From Rhizophagus irregularis (Eukaryota; Glomeromycota; Glomeromycetes; Glomerales; Glomeraceae), in the NCBI RefSeq assembly GCF_026210795.1, contig NC_089430.1:1550001-1614000 (forward strand): DNA of 64,000 bases, written 5' to 3'. Made by a program: the position numbers and the translations under genes. Below the pieces are notes generated by a model, which was not told the origin of the DNA, ran no database searches, and worked only from the letters and a program-made list of their open reading frames with translations. Shown piece by piece: positions 24,519 to 36,356 of this stretch (position 1 is its first letter; each line of letters opens with the position of its first letter).

Positions 24519-27500
24519 ATGTCATTTCAAAACGGGAACAAAATAAATGAAAGATGTGAAAAATGTGATGAACAAGCCACAAAAGAATGGTGTAAATCAT
24601 GTCGAATAAATTTTTTTAAAGAAAATTTTACAAATTGGACGAGTGAAAATAAAAGAATTGATGATTTCATTCAAGAAGTACAATTAAATATTAATTGTAA
24701 TGATATAGTATTTGAATGGATACCATATAATCAATTTGATAATATTAAAGAAATAAAGAAAGATAATGTTATTATATTAAAATTGTCAACATGGAATAAT
24801 GGTCCATTAAGTTATAATCGTGATGAGAGGAAATGGATAAGAGAACCAAATAAGAAGATTACTTTAAAATGTATATGTAATTCCCAAAACAATATTAATG
24901 GATTTTTAAATGAGGTAAGAAATTTTATAAATTGATTTAAATAATTTTTTTTAATTCAAATAGTAATTTTTCTTTTTTTTTCACTTATTCTTGATAGGTT
25001 AAATCGTATTCAACAAATATCTATGAGGTTGAAAGTAAAATATATGGAATATCTCAAAATCCGGATACAAAGGATTATTTAATGATTTTTGAAAATGAGT
25101 ATTGTTGGAATTGTGGTGAAAAATATACAGATGCAAATAATGAATGGTGTAAATCATGTCGAAGAAATTATTTGAAAAATAATTTTACAAATTGGACCAG
25201 TGGAAATGAAAAAATCGATACTTTCATTCAAAAAATGCAATTAAAAATCAATTATTCACCTGATATAGTAATTGAATGGATACCATGTGATCAATTTTAT
25301 AATATTAAGGAAATTAGCAATAAAAATTTCACCATAGTATATTCAGCAATATGGAAGGATGGTCCATTACGTTATGATTATGATAAAAAGGAATGGATAA
25401 GAGAATCAGAAAAAAATGTTGTTTTAAAATGTTTATATAATTCACAAAACATAATTGATGAATTTTTAAATGAAGTATGAAATTTCTTGATAAAGTATTA
25501 TGAATTTATATATGTATACTTAAGTGATAATAATTTTTTTTTTTCTATTATATAATAGGTCAAAACATATTCAACAAATGTTTATGGTGACGATGATAAT
25601 ATTTTAAATATATATGGAATATCTCATAATCCAGAAACAAAAGATTATATTATGGTCTTACAAGATGGATATTGTAAAGAATGTGGCGAACAATATATTG
25701 ATAAATGGTGCAAATCATGTCAAATAAATTATTTTAAAAGAGACTTCATAAATTGGACGAGTGGAAATGAAAATATTGATAATTTTATTCAAAATATACA
25801 ATTAAAAATTAGTAACCAGTCTGATATAATATGTGAATGGATACCATACGATCAATTTAACAATATTAGAGAAATATGCAGGAGTGATCTCATTACAATA
25901 CATAAAGCAATATGGAAGGATGGTCCATTACATTATAATAAAAATGAAAAGAAATGGATAAGAGAATCGGATAAAAACATTGCTTTAAAATGTTTGTATA
26001 ATTCGCAAAACAATGTTAATAAGTTATTAAGTGAGGTATGGATAGTATTTCTTTATGAATTTATTTTAAAATATATAATAATGATTTTTATTATTAATAG
26101 GTCAAAGCTTATTTTGATAATAATGACGTTGTTGATAACAATGATGTTGAAATGTTAACAAATATTGATAATATCAGCGATAGCGTTAATGTTGATGATG
26201 CTGATGTTGATATTAATATTGATGATGATGATGATATTTACGCCGATGATGATGATAATATCAATGCTGATGATGATGATATTGATGACATTGGTGTTGA
26301 TGATGATATTGATGTTGATGATGATATTAATATTGATGATGATATTGATGTTGATGATGATATCGATATTGATGATAACGATAATAATACTAATTCTATC
26401 AAAATATATGGAATATCTCAAAATCCAAATACGAAAGATTATATTATTGTTTTGCAAGATGTATATTGTAAAGAATGTGGTGAAGAATATGCAGATGTAG
26501 ATGACAAATGGTGTAAATCATGTGTTATACGTGATTTAAGAAACAATTTCGCAAACTGGACTAGTGGAAATAAACATATTGATGATTTAATTCAAGAAAT
26601 GCAATTAAAAGTTGATGATTCATATGATTTATTATTTGAATGGATTCCATATGATCAGTTTAATGATATTAAAGAAATTGGTAAAGGTGGTTTTGCTACA
26701 ATATATTCAGCAATATGGAGTGATGGTCCTCTATATTATGATATTATTAATAGAAGAAAGGAATGGATAAGAGATCCAGATAAAAATGTTGCTTTAAAAT
26801 GTTTACATAATTCATTAAATATTAGTAAACAATTTTTAAACGAGGTATCAAACTTTTTTTTTTTTAGAAATTTAAATTTAAATAAAATTTTTTATTAATA
26901 AATATTCTATATTTTGATAGATTAAAGCATATTCGATAGCTAATTCTAGTAAGATTCTTAAAGTATATGGAATATCTCAAAATCCAGTCACAAAAGATTA
27001 CATTATGGTTCTTGAATATGCAGGTGGAGGGAATTTTAATGATTGGATAAATAGAAATTATAAAAAATTTGATTGGAATGAAAAATTATCTATATTATTT
27101 GATATTTGTGAAGGTCTTAAAGAGATTCATGAAAATAAAATGGTTCATCATGATTTTCATACAGGAAATATATTATTTGCGTATCAAGATGAACGTGATA
27201 TATATATTTCAGATATGGGTTTATGTGGAGAAGTTTCAGAAGTTGATAATAATACAAATGAATCGAAAATTTATGGAGTTATGCCTTATGTAGCTCCTGA
27301 AGTATTATACGGAAAACCTTATACTCAGCCAGCTGATATATACAGCTTTGGTATGATTATGTATTTTATAGCAACTGGAAGAAGACCTTTTTTTGATTGT
27401 GCTCATGGAGATAATTTAGTATTAAACATATGTGGTGGAATTAGACCAGAAATAAATGAGCCAGAAGCGCCAAAATGTTATATTGATTTAATGAAAAAGT

Positions 27501-27946
27501 GTTGGGATTCAAATCCAAATAATAGACCAAATGCTGATGAAATTCAGGAATCGATTTATTTATTTGAAAATTCATATAATCAAGAATTTGATATGCGAAA
27601 ACAGCAATATTATGAAATTAATAAACAATTTAATGAAGCAGAAAAGTATAGAAAATTACACTTTTCATTTGAGGACAACAGACCTACACATCCTAAAGCT
27701 GTTTATACTGCTCGGTTACTTAATCCTTATACAAAAAAGCTTCCAAAATATGATGATAAAATCTATGAATTCAGTGATGATATGGTAGTTGAATTGTTAA
27801 AGGATGGTATTATAACAGAAAATGAATCTGATTTTGAATCTACTAAACCAAATACTGAACCTAAGGAAAACCCCATAGAATTTGAATTTAGTGACAATAT
27901 TGCAGTAGAAGAATTATTACTAAAGCATGTGACGGAATTAGAATAA
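24519..27946 (+). CDS. TKL-type kinase gene with four N-lobe exons and one C-lobe exon
   Basis: Exons 24519-24914, 24998-25474, 25559-26035, 26101-26844 and 26921-27946 are all multiples of three with phase-0 introns (GTAAGA, GTATGA, GTATGG, GTATCA donors). The product is 1,039 aa with no stop. Each of the first four exons has a zinc ribbon (C-x2-C-x8-C-x2-C in exon 1), NFTNWTSG-type leader and N-lobe; exons 2-5 begin with a short variable stretch then YGISQNP.TKDY. Only exon 4 has the full ATP loop (GKGGFATIYSAIW, VALK). Exon 4 also starts with a long Asp-rich insert. The C-lobe shows VHHDFHTGN (HRD to HHD), SDMGLCG, PYVAPE, DIYSFGM, CWDSNPNNRPN, then an acidic tail (ENPIEFEFSDNIAVEELL). The catalytic Asp is kept although Arg is lost. 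Mirror-image paralogue of the gene on its left. Confidence 0.85.
26152..26398 (+). repeat. Asp-rich low-complexity coding repeat
   Basis: GATGATGAT(A)ATTGATGTT-type triplets and 12-mers (D-I-D-V-D-D) repeat through the first third of exon 4 of the plus-strand kinase, giving about 80 acidic residues with Asp, Ile, Val and Asn. It is a coding microsatellite. Long antisense and shifted ORFs across it are shadows. Confidence 0.85.
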
Positions 27947-28430
27947 TTGGATATAATTGAATTGATTTCATAATTTTTAATTTTATTATTCACAATCAAG
28001 TTTTTTTATGAATTTGAACGTTAATTCGAATGTTAATTTTTGTCTTATTATCTTGGTAAATTATGAAGAAAGTTTATTTAATTATAGTATAACAGATAAT
28101 ACTCATGTCTTATTGTTTTTTGTTATTTTATTAAAAATAAAAATGCTGTTCTTAATCACTTGTAATGAAAAAATAAATAAATTTGGTATCATAAATTAAA
28201 AATTAACTAAGAATCTAAAAAACTTGGATAATATCTATATTTTGAAGCTATAAATTCCGTGAATATGATTCATACATTTACAGAAATTGCATGGAATAAA
28301 AAATCAAAAATATGGAAATAAATTTTTTAAGATAGAAATAAAAAGTATTATAATGATACAATAGTTTTTTAATATTAAACAAGTTAGCTAAAAAAATTTT
28401 ATGAAGTTGAGAAATAAAAGATGCTGGGAC
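27947..28430. repeat. Spacer with a dispersed repeat
   Basis: No gene. Positions about 28205-28300 (ACTAAGAATCTAAAAAACTT...TTCCGTGAATATGAT...GCATGGAAT) match about 49186-49275, a dispersed repeat of about 90 bp containing TTCCGTGAA...TTTACGGAAA-like inverted pieces. Confidence 0.6.
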
Positions 28431-29298
28431 TCGCATTGGTTGGCATAGTTACCCCTCCTTGTTTGATTTAGAAATTTTTTAGTAGGAAAAATCCAATGTA
28501 CACCACACCTAATTCGAGCCGAATGTCATAAATGCTCAGCCATTTCGGAACATTTTTTCGTGAGAAGCTTCAACATGAGACAGCGGAGAATCCAAAGGAC
28601 CAGGAGGCACCAACGATTTTCCAGAATGTTTCTTCTGTAAAAAAACATTTCAATTCTTTGATGATCAGCAAAAGATTACTCATCTGGAAGAGAACTGAAT
28701 CTGAACAACATGCTCGAGAATGTCTTATTAATTTTTAAGTTAAGTATATTTTATTATTAGTTATAACTTAAGAGTTAGAGTAGGCTCAAGAACTAGAATA
28801 TGTTCCAGTCCCGAGACAATTACGTGACATATTAATAAATCCCCGAATAGTCAGCTTAGTAACGCCTCGGCTGGTGAGAGTGAAGTGACATCTTCCTTCG
28901 GCGTTCTTGAATATACATAGTTATTGCTATAACGCAACTGGGTGGAAACGTTCTAACCGGTTGTCAGGACACATTCCATGTTATAGTCTACTTCATATAA
29001 ATTTTGGATAATAGTTCAAAAAATATGTTATCTAGCTTTATACTAATATGCGTTTTTTTTCATAAAAGAAAGAGAAATCTTTCGTAAGTGTAGACAATTT
29101 CTGAATGTCAGTTGATAAAAAATTCAACAATAAGATAATCGAATGTATTGAGGTTGGTAAACCATTTATATTTAACTCATATTCCGATTAAAATCGCTAA
29201 ATTTCTGGTTTATTATTATGAATAGAGCAGATTCGCTTATGACTCCCTTGTAGGATGCTATTGGGCAATAGACCAGGATATTTGGAAATTCGTGCATA
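28431..29298 (+). other. GC-richer block, possibly part of the decayed LINE
   Basis: Composition rises relative to the flanks. A 68-codon ORF (28532-28738) is present but unrecognised. The block leads directly into recognisable LINE text, so it may be rearranged LINE sequence; I cannot show this. Confidence 0.3.
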
Positions 29299-30376
29299 AT
29301 ATTACAGAAAGCCGCGTTTTTGACAAATTTTTAAACAATTCCTCGCTTGAATAACCTTTTTCCACAATTCAAATTATACATTGGCCTTTAACCAAAGATT
29401 GGATACACCACAATCACATTTCTGATATCTGCAGTGACCGCAAGATGGCTTACCAGTCTTTCAAAATCAAGGGTCTCAATCATATTTTGCCGTGTGGCAA
29501 AATTCTATTGAAATATTATAAGAATCTTTACCAATCAACTGGCGTTCCTTGCCCTATCTGTTCTGAACAACCGGATACCAACTATCATTTAGGTTTTTGT
29601 ACACCTTTGCGTCCTAATCTTCAAAGGACACTAACTTCACACAAATCTATTCTCTGAAACATAATGGCTGCACATATCCCTGATCCTGGTCTAATCGAAT
29701 TTTTACCAAACAGTATCAATCAACTGTCCTTGTTCGATTCAGTTACAGACTCATCACATGAAATTTATTTGATTATTCATCAATTGGTTCTCAAAGTCTT
29801 ATTGACATGGTGCATTTGTACACACACAATTATTCATTAACCAAAAAAATCACGTTCGAATTCCTTTCATCACTCCAAATTTACTTTTACGGGGAACTTG
29901 GACTACACATGATACCAGTGGGAAAAGACCATCAATATCTCCAAAAAGGATAAAAAGAAACGCTCACAAACACCCAAACGTGCCAAAACATCGTGCCCTT
30001 TAAAGACGCAAGGTACACCGGCTCAGTCCTCTGAGTCGCCTATTCCCTTGTGGTTGGTTCTGATCACATCGAATTATTTTACATTCTGGTGAATGGACCT
30101 CTTTTCTTAAATATAATGCTTATAGAGATTTTATAGATAATAACGTTTCTTTTTTTTTACTTTTTATTCTTCTTTTTTCTCTTTACATTTGACTTTAGGC
30201 AATGCTGGTCATGCCTAGTGTTGTTTTTCAAAATAACAGGCAGGACGATTTCTTCTTTGAGGGGTTGGGTACATACGCGTACGATGGTCATGGTAGTTTT
30301 CTTTTGTAAGGGCTCAGCCCACAAACTTGTGACTCTCATCATTGTCTATATTTTAAAAATAAAAATAAAAATAAAA
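29299..30376 (+). mobile_element. 3' end of a LINE (non-LTR retrotransposon), decayed
   Basis: The plus strand encodes the end of a LINE polyprotein: DWIHHNHISDICSDRK, then MAYQSFKIKGLNHILPCGKI, a Cys-His group (CPICSEQPDTNYHLGFC), and SLFDSVTDSSHEIYLIIHQL, which is the C-terminal region after RNase H that I know from Rhizophagus LINEs. Stops interrupt it (for example after SSLE near 29352, and after HKSIL near 29655). A noncoding 3' part follows from about 30080 and ends in an AAAAAT-type tail (30351-30376). Reverse transcriptase and endonuclease are absent, so it is 5'-truncated. Confidence 0.7.
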
Positions 30377-30557
30377 TAAAGTACCATCAAAGGGATGGAC
30401 ATTTTTTATAATAAAATCAATTAGAGATTATTCTACCCTTAAAAAACAATATATTTATCCTAAAAAATTACTAGTGAAAATTTCCTTTATAATAGTAGTT
30501 ATAATTATATATACACTGCGAATTTATGATTTGTATAAGTATGAAGTTAGTTCAAAT

Positions 30558-31398
30558 TAGAGATTGGAACCGGTTAAGGTTAACCAGTTAATTAACCGGT
30601 TAAGGCGGTTAACCGGTTAAGACCTCTCAAAAAACGGTTAACCGGTTAAATTAACCGGTTAAATTAACCGACTAATTAACCGGCTAACTTAACCGGTTAA
30701 AATACAGATCATCCTAAATTAGTAATTCCTAGCCAACTTCTAACTTTAACTTTACTAGCATTAACTTTAATTTTGCCCACCCTAATAGATTCGATGATAA
30801 ACCTGCAATCTTATATTTTAATATAATATATTGCATATGATATTTATAATTTAACATTATTTATGTTAAAATATTCTAAAGTTATAACCTTGATTTATGC
30901 AGAAATCAGCATATGATCGGGTATAGTATTTTAAATAAGAAAAAATGCAAAAATTTGAATACTACAGTGGCCATCAGAATTGGAATGGAATTTCGGATAG
31001 AACTAAAAATATAATTAAAAAACTTTTCAACTTAGTGCTGATACCGGTGACCACTGCATGACTGGGTAGTAAGTAATTACAATATACTGTATGTAATTTT
31101 TTACTAATGTATACATTTTAATACAAATATTTACCAGAAATTACTCTTAAATAATACTATTTAGTTAAAAACACAAAAATTTATCTTTAAATGCGCGTTA
31201 AAATACAAAAAATAGGCCTCTAATTCTAAACACACGTTAAAATATAAAATATATATATTAACCGGTTATTAACCGGTTAGCCTCATTACAAATTAACCGG
31301 TTAATTAACCGATTAATTAACCGACTATTAACCGGTTAGACGCTCTAATTAACCGGTTATTAACCGGTTAAGCTTTTTTTTGACGGTTCCAATCCCTA
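30558..31398. mobile_element. hAT-type MITE with AACCGGTTAA arrays
   Basis: The ends are inverted: TAGAGATTGGAACCG at 30558 and, on the other strand, TAGGGATTGGAACCG ending at 31398. An exact 8-bp duplication, GTTCAAAT, flanks it at 30550-30557 and 31399-31406; 8-bp duplications and TA(G)-type ends are the hAT hallmark. Both ends are packed with TTAACCGGTTAA motifs and variants: about a dozen in the first 145 bp and about ten in the last 140 bp. The AT-rich centre has no transposase frame, so the 841-bp element is non-autonomous. Confidence 0.9.
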
Positions 31399-31406
31399 GT
31401 TCAAAT

Positions 31407-31927
31407 CAGGTATTCTGTATTTACGCACTAATTGTCACGTGGTCCATTTCATAATACCAGTCGGGTTAGTACATTGCCGGTTATAACGATATTATAACAT
31501 AATACTTCATATATTAATTTATCATACCTTACTTATTACACCATAGTATACTATAACTGTTTATTATATATTCGTTCAAATCAGGAGATATGAAGTAAAA
31601 ATACTATATGATGTCAAAGGAAATCAGTTTTATTTTATATATAAAAAGAAGTTACAGAATTTTAAATGTATTTAAATATATATGTTAATAAAAGATCAAA
31701 GATTATTGTTCATAAAGCTAATCTGTATAAAATTTTATTTTATATTTCACTACTTGATCAGTACCATTATTACTGTTGCTACAACAATCCACACCTTGGT
31801 CCTACTTTAAACAGCTTCGGAACTTATTAACCAGTGAATAGTAATTATATAAAAATCCAAGATATATTATATTCCATCTTTTGACTTCTCAGTAATTAAT
31901 AAAGATTATATTTCACAATCCAAATAC
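31407..31927. other. Intergenic, downstream of the Sel1 pseudokinase
   Basis: AT-rich; no gene or clear repeat seen. Confidence 0.5.
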
Positions 31928-33623
31928 TCATCCGTTAGCTTTGTTTGCTTTTACATATTCCAACATATCATTTTTTAATTGTTGATCATCAATATTGGGT
32001 ATAATAATATTATTTTCATCATCGTTTATTCTATAGTATTCATTAACACAATCAATCCATTGAGATATAATATTTTCAAGCATTCTTACAGTTGGCCTAT
32101 TAGAAGGATCTTCATCCCAACATTTTTTCATTAAATCTGTATAACATTTTGGAGTATTTTCCATAATTTTAGGACGTTTCCCTTCACAAATACTTACAGC
32201 ATCACATTCTTCATAACTAAATGGTGGATTACCTGATGTAAATTCCCACATAATCATTGAAAAACTATAAATTTCACTTGCTGGTGTACATGGATTTTTT
32301 CTTAATATTTCAGGCGCCATATAAGGCAAAACTCCATAAGGTTCATTATCATTATCAGAATCTTGTATATCACTTATGGGTTTACATAATCCAAAATCAT
32401 TAATAAATAACTCATTATAATTATCTGAAATTAATATATTACCATCATGAAAATTACCATGAACTAAACTTGATTCATGAATTACTTTAAGTCCTAATAT
32501 AATTTTTTTCAATAATTGTAACTTTTCTTGCCACTTAAATTCAACTATATCAGATAAGCATTTTCTCAAATTTCCCTTTTTTGCATAACTCATTACCATT
32601 ATATAATTTTTATTTGGATATTGGCTAAATCCAAATAATTGAATAAATTTTGAAAATGTTTTTTTCTGACAATTATAATGATATTTCCACTAATAAATAA
32701 TAAAAAAATTATTAAATTTTTATAAAAGAAAATGAAACTTGCTTATTAAATATAAATTAAATATAAATATTATACCTCATCTAGAAATTTATCATTTGAA
32801 TTATCAAGTACTTTAAGAATGACCTCATTTCCCATTTGTCTATCCCATTGTTCCAACCATAAATAGGTCCATCTAACCAGATAGCTTTATGAATTTCACC
32901 AAATCCACCTTGATCATGATAATTAATACTTGAAAGTTTATTATATGGTATCCACTCTAAAATTTCATAATTATCTTTAGCAATTAGTTGTGTTTCTTGA
33001 ATAAATTTATCAATAAATTCATTATTACTAGTCCATTTTGAAAATTCTTGTTGAAATCGTTTAGCATTACATTGTTGGCACCATTGGTAATTACTATATG
33101 GTAGTCTACATTCATTACATAATTCACTTTTATTTTTAGAACTTGCTTTATTACTTTCTGCTGCTTTTCGATGCCAATAATAGGCTTTTTCTAAATTCTT
33201 TTCTGTTCCTTTCCCATCTTTGTAATATATAGATAAATTATTCATTGCTTCTTCATCACCATTTTCTGCTGATTTTTGACACCAATGAAAGGATTTTTCT
33301 AAATCTTTTTCCGTTCCTTCTCCATTTTTAAAACATATGGCTAAATTAGTCATTGCTTTAATATGATCTTTCTCCGCTGCTTTTTGATACCAATGAAAGG
33401 CTTTTTCTAAATTCTTTTCTATTCCTTCTCCATCTTTATAACATATGGCTAAATTAAACATTGCCATTTTATCATTATTTTTTGCTAATTTTTCTAAAGA
33501 ATTGATACAGTCTTCGCACCATAATTCTTTAATAAAAGGTTTGTTGCAATATGAACAACTTTTTGTTCCTACTGTATTGGTATCTTTATCTGAGATATTT
33601 GGTTCACTAAGTTCGGTCTCCAT
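31928..33623 (-). pseudogene. Zinc-ribbon/Sel1/TKL pseudokinase with a frameshift
   Basis: Two exons, 32776-33623 and 31928-32689, with an 86-nt intron. Exon 1: zinc ribbon (C-x2-C-x9-C-x2-C), three Sel1 repeats (FNLAICYKDGEGIEKNLEKA and kin), a second ribbon (CNECRLPYSNYQWCQQC), FSKWTSNNEFIDKFIQETQL, then an N-lobe with QGGFGEIHKAIW. After GPIYGW one base (a G, near 32853) is missing: the correct continuation EQWDRQMGNEVILKVLDNS is in another frame, and exon 1 is 848 nt, one short of 283 codons. Exon 2 has YPNKNYIMVMSYA, then VHGNFHDGN where HRD should be (the catalytic Asp is Asn), NDFGLCK, PYMAPE and CWDEDPSNRPT. So even if the frameshift is a sequencing error, this is a pseudokinase, probably a scaffold. 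Confidence 0.75.
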
Positions 33624-34790
33624 TGGTTATTTTAGAAATTTATTTTGTTGAAAATATATATATATATATTTTTATTGATTTTTTTTTTTTTAAGCGAACT
33701 TTTTAAATAATTTTTTTTTGAAACATGAATGAGTTATTAAAAAAGGAATATTCTAACCAATAAAGAATAAAGGTTAAATTTTTTTTCGGGCCACATTTTT
33801 CCGATGCACTGATCTGCATTAGGTAAAGTTTCTAATGATAGGAAATTCCCGTATCAATAAACAATAATTGTGTAAAAAACTTTGATACACTGGCCTCACA
33901 TGATTATACAAAATTGGAAAGACGAGAACGAATCAAAATAATTGAAGATGAGAAGAGAGGTGCAGATCAGGTGACGATATCAGAAATGACTTGGTCATTT
34001 CGAATTAGGGTCAAATGATTTTCGTTCCGCAAATGCCAAATGCCAAATGATTGGATAGTTATTAAAAAAAAGATTATTGGACATTTAATTACATCATCAC
34101 GGGATGTACAAAACTATATAATCACCACACCAAATTCTTTCTTTTTTTTACTGTAATTTAAAAATCGGCTTTAATAATAGAAATTATTAAAGTGATATAT
34201 ACTAATAATATGTTATTTATTATGTAAATTTTACTAAATATATTTTATGCATAAAAAGAATGTCCTTATTTACAATTATTATTTATTTTTTTTTATTGAT
34301 TATATTATCTATTGTATAATTAGACTTTGCACGGCATAATTTTCATTACTAATTCCACTAAAATTAATGGACGTTAGTGTGAATAAAATTAAATACTGTA
34401 CCTTGTAAAGTAAAAACGGATCATGTGATCATACGAGTGATACGATCGAGCGTAGATTTGTGTAACAGACATTAATTGAAGCTATGATAGTTTAGATCTT
34501 TGAATCAAAAGAAATAATTAAATGGAAAAACACTGTAATTGATAGAAAAATTATAACTAAAATTTACTATTTATTACGGAGAAAATGCGCAATTATTTAA
34601 TATTATAATCACCACATGGAAATCCACATCGAATATTGTGGAAATATGTGAAAATCTGAAAAGTTCCAATATTTTCCAACTATCCTGTGACAAAACACGT
34701 GGTTTTTTCAGCGTATATCCAATGGGAATGCATGGAATTCCACATATTTCTCCTAAAAATCTCGTGATGTTATAATAGTATAAATGTATG
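33624..34790. other. Intergenic, no gene seen
   Basis: Contains an AT dinucleotide run (33653-33671) just upstream of the pseudokinase start. No gene is supported. Confidence 0.5.
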
Positions 34791-35117
34791 ATATTAATAA
34801 CAATAAATTAATTTATTAAATAAAAACATAAAAATAATAGTTCATTTAAAGATGGATAATCTCTAATTTAAAAATATTTTACTTTCAAAAGCAACTATTT
34901 AAATTTTCATCAAATTTATTGAATTTTTAATATCATATATACAAAAAAAAAATAAACATGTTAAAAATATGGAAAAGATTTTATTCATTTAAACTTGGAG
35001 AAAAGAATCCCAAAAAGCTTGTACAATAATGTGTTTAATATGGTCTTTAATTAATTTGATAATTAATTTTTAATTTTCTCATTTATTATTAAATATTCAA
35101 AACTAACAAAAAAAAAT
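34791..35117 (+). repeat. Copy of the 3' flank of a membrane-protein gene
   Basis: This stretch is almost identical to 41560-41886 (for example TTTAAACTTGGAGAAAAGAA and AGCTTGTACAATAATGTG at matching places). In the other copy it lies downstream of the membrane-protein gene at 39955. Here it abuts the middle of a truncated paralogue at about 35118, so the junction marks a deletion or unequal exchange between two tandem copies. Confidence 0.85.
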
Positions 35118-35633
35118 CAATTTCTATAACATTTCTTACATTATTTGGAATATGCTTGATCTTTTCAATGTTAGATACTATTTTAATAATTATGTTTACG
35201 GGACTTTTAGAATGCCATTATTTAGATGAAATAGTAGATTATAAGATAGTGAATAAACTAACGTATGCATCAACTATTATAAGTTTTTATGTCCCGAATA
35301 TTCTTCAAACATTATTGATTACATTATTTTGGCCAATCAATTTTCACTTTGTCAAAGCATGCGTGTTTATACTGATTCTACCTTTAACAAGAAATGTGTC
35401 TTACTTTTCTGATATAAAGGTGCCTGGAGAACTTCCGGCTACTTCAACAACAATAACTCAATGCTTAATAATCAGGTTTATTATAAAAAATGATTTTTAA
35501 ATACATCCTTAAGGAGACACAAATATCAATAGAAGGAATGCAGGAAAAAATTACAAAAATTGATGAATTGCAGACGAAAATTGACAAAATACAGCAGGAG
35601 ACGATGAACGAAAATAAAAACATAAATGGATGA
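35118..35633 (+). pseudogene. Truncated multi-pass membrane protein (copy 1)
   Basis: Begins inside the family at FLTLFGICLIF and runs through SFYVPNILQTLLITLFWPIN, FVKACVFILIL and LTRNVSYFSDIK, giving the last membrane segments. The coiled-coil tail (ETQISIEGMQEKITKIDELQ, ending ENKNING and TGA at 35631) is in another frame, displaced by one base near 35480. The N-terminal half is missing. It cannot make a complete protein. Confidence 0.8.
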
Positions 35634-36356
35634 TAGCTTACTATTATTATTAAAATTTTTAATTTTTTAGTCAAATTAGTTTAAATATAAATAACATTTT
35701 CCGCACTTTATCTATTAATATGCGATTATAAACCTTAGAATATTATGGTGACTCAGATTTCATACGTTATTTAAATAAAAAATATTTTTTTTTCTTTCAT
35801 TAAAATTTTTATGCCTGCCGACTGCCGAGATTATTTAGTTTCATCAGAGGTAAATTTTTTAGATTTCAAATAATTATATGTTTCAAGTACTATAAAACAT
35901 TAATTTTCATTAAATTTGAGTAGATGTTTGATTAAAATACCTCGTAAAATAAAGCCAGGTCATGTGATCATACGACCGGATTTACACAAGACATTAATCG
36001 AAGCTATATCGGTATTCGGTAGATTAAATAATTGAACCAAATAAAATATATTAAATAAAAAAAAGATAATAATTAAAATTTATTTAATATGGAGAAAACG
36101 CGAAATCATTTTAGCATGGTTAAAAATCGTGATTATTGGTTGATTTAGAGTAGCACAAAATCAATTGAATTATGACTATGTAATGATCGGCATTTATATT
36201 GCTATTTTACTTTATAAAATAAGGTACGAAGAGTGTATTTACAAAATTTTGATACGTGTTACTAAGAAATGTCGCGTGTGTTTAATAGAGGATAAAAAAG
36301 GTTTTTTTAAAGATCCCAAAAGTACTTTTTAAGATCCCAAACTTTTATTAATACAA
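35634..36356. repeat. Duplicated 3' flank of the membrane-protein family
   Basis: The sequence after the stop resembles the 3' flanks of the other three copies (41083-41500, 48516-49120, 54678-55330), sharing AATATTATTG/ATTGA...TTTCATACGTTATTTAAATA and the GTAAAG-type CATGTGATCATACGA block. No gene seen. Confidence 0.55.

Noticed and set aside
26155-26500. Antisense and shifted ORFs of 100-111 aa over the Asp-rich repeat
   Set aside because: They are mirror readings of the GAT-rich microsatellite (Ile/Met-rich strings) inside a real exon.
30157-30342. 61-aa minus ORF
   Set aside because: It lies in the noncoding 3' part of the LINE and has no recognisable content.
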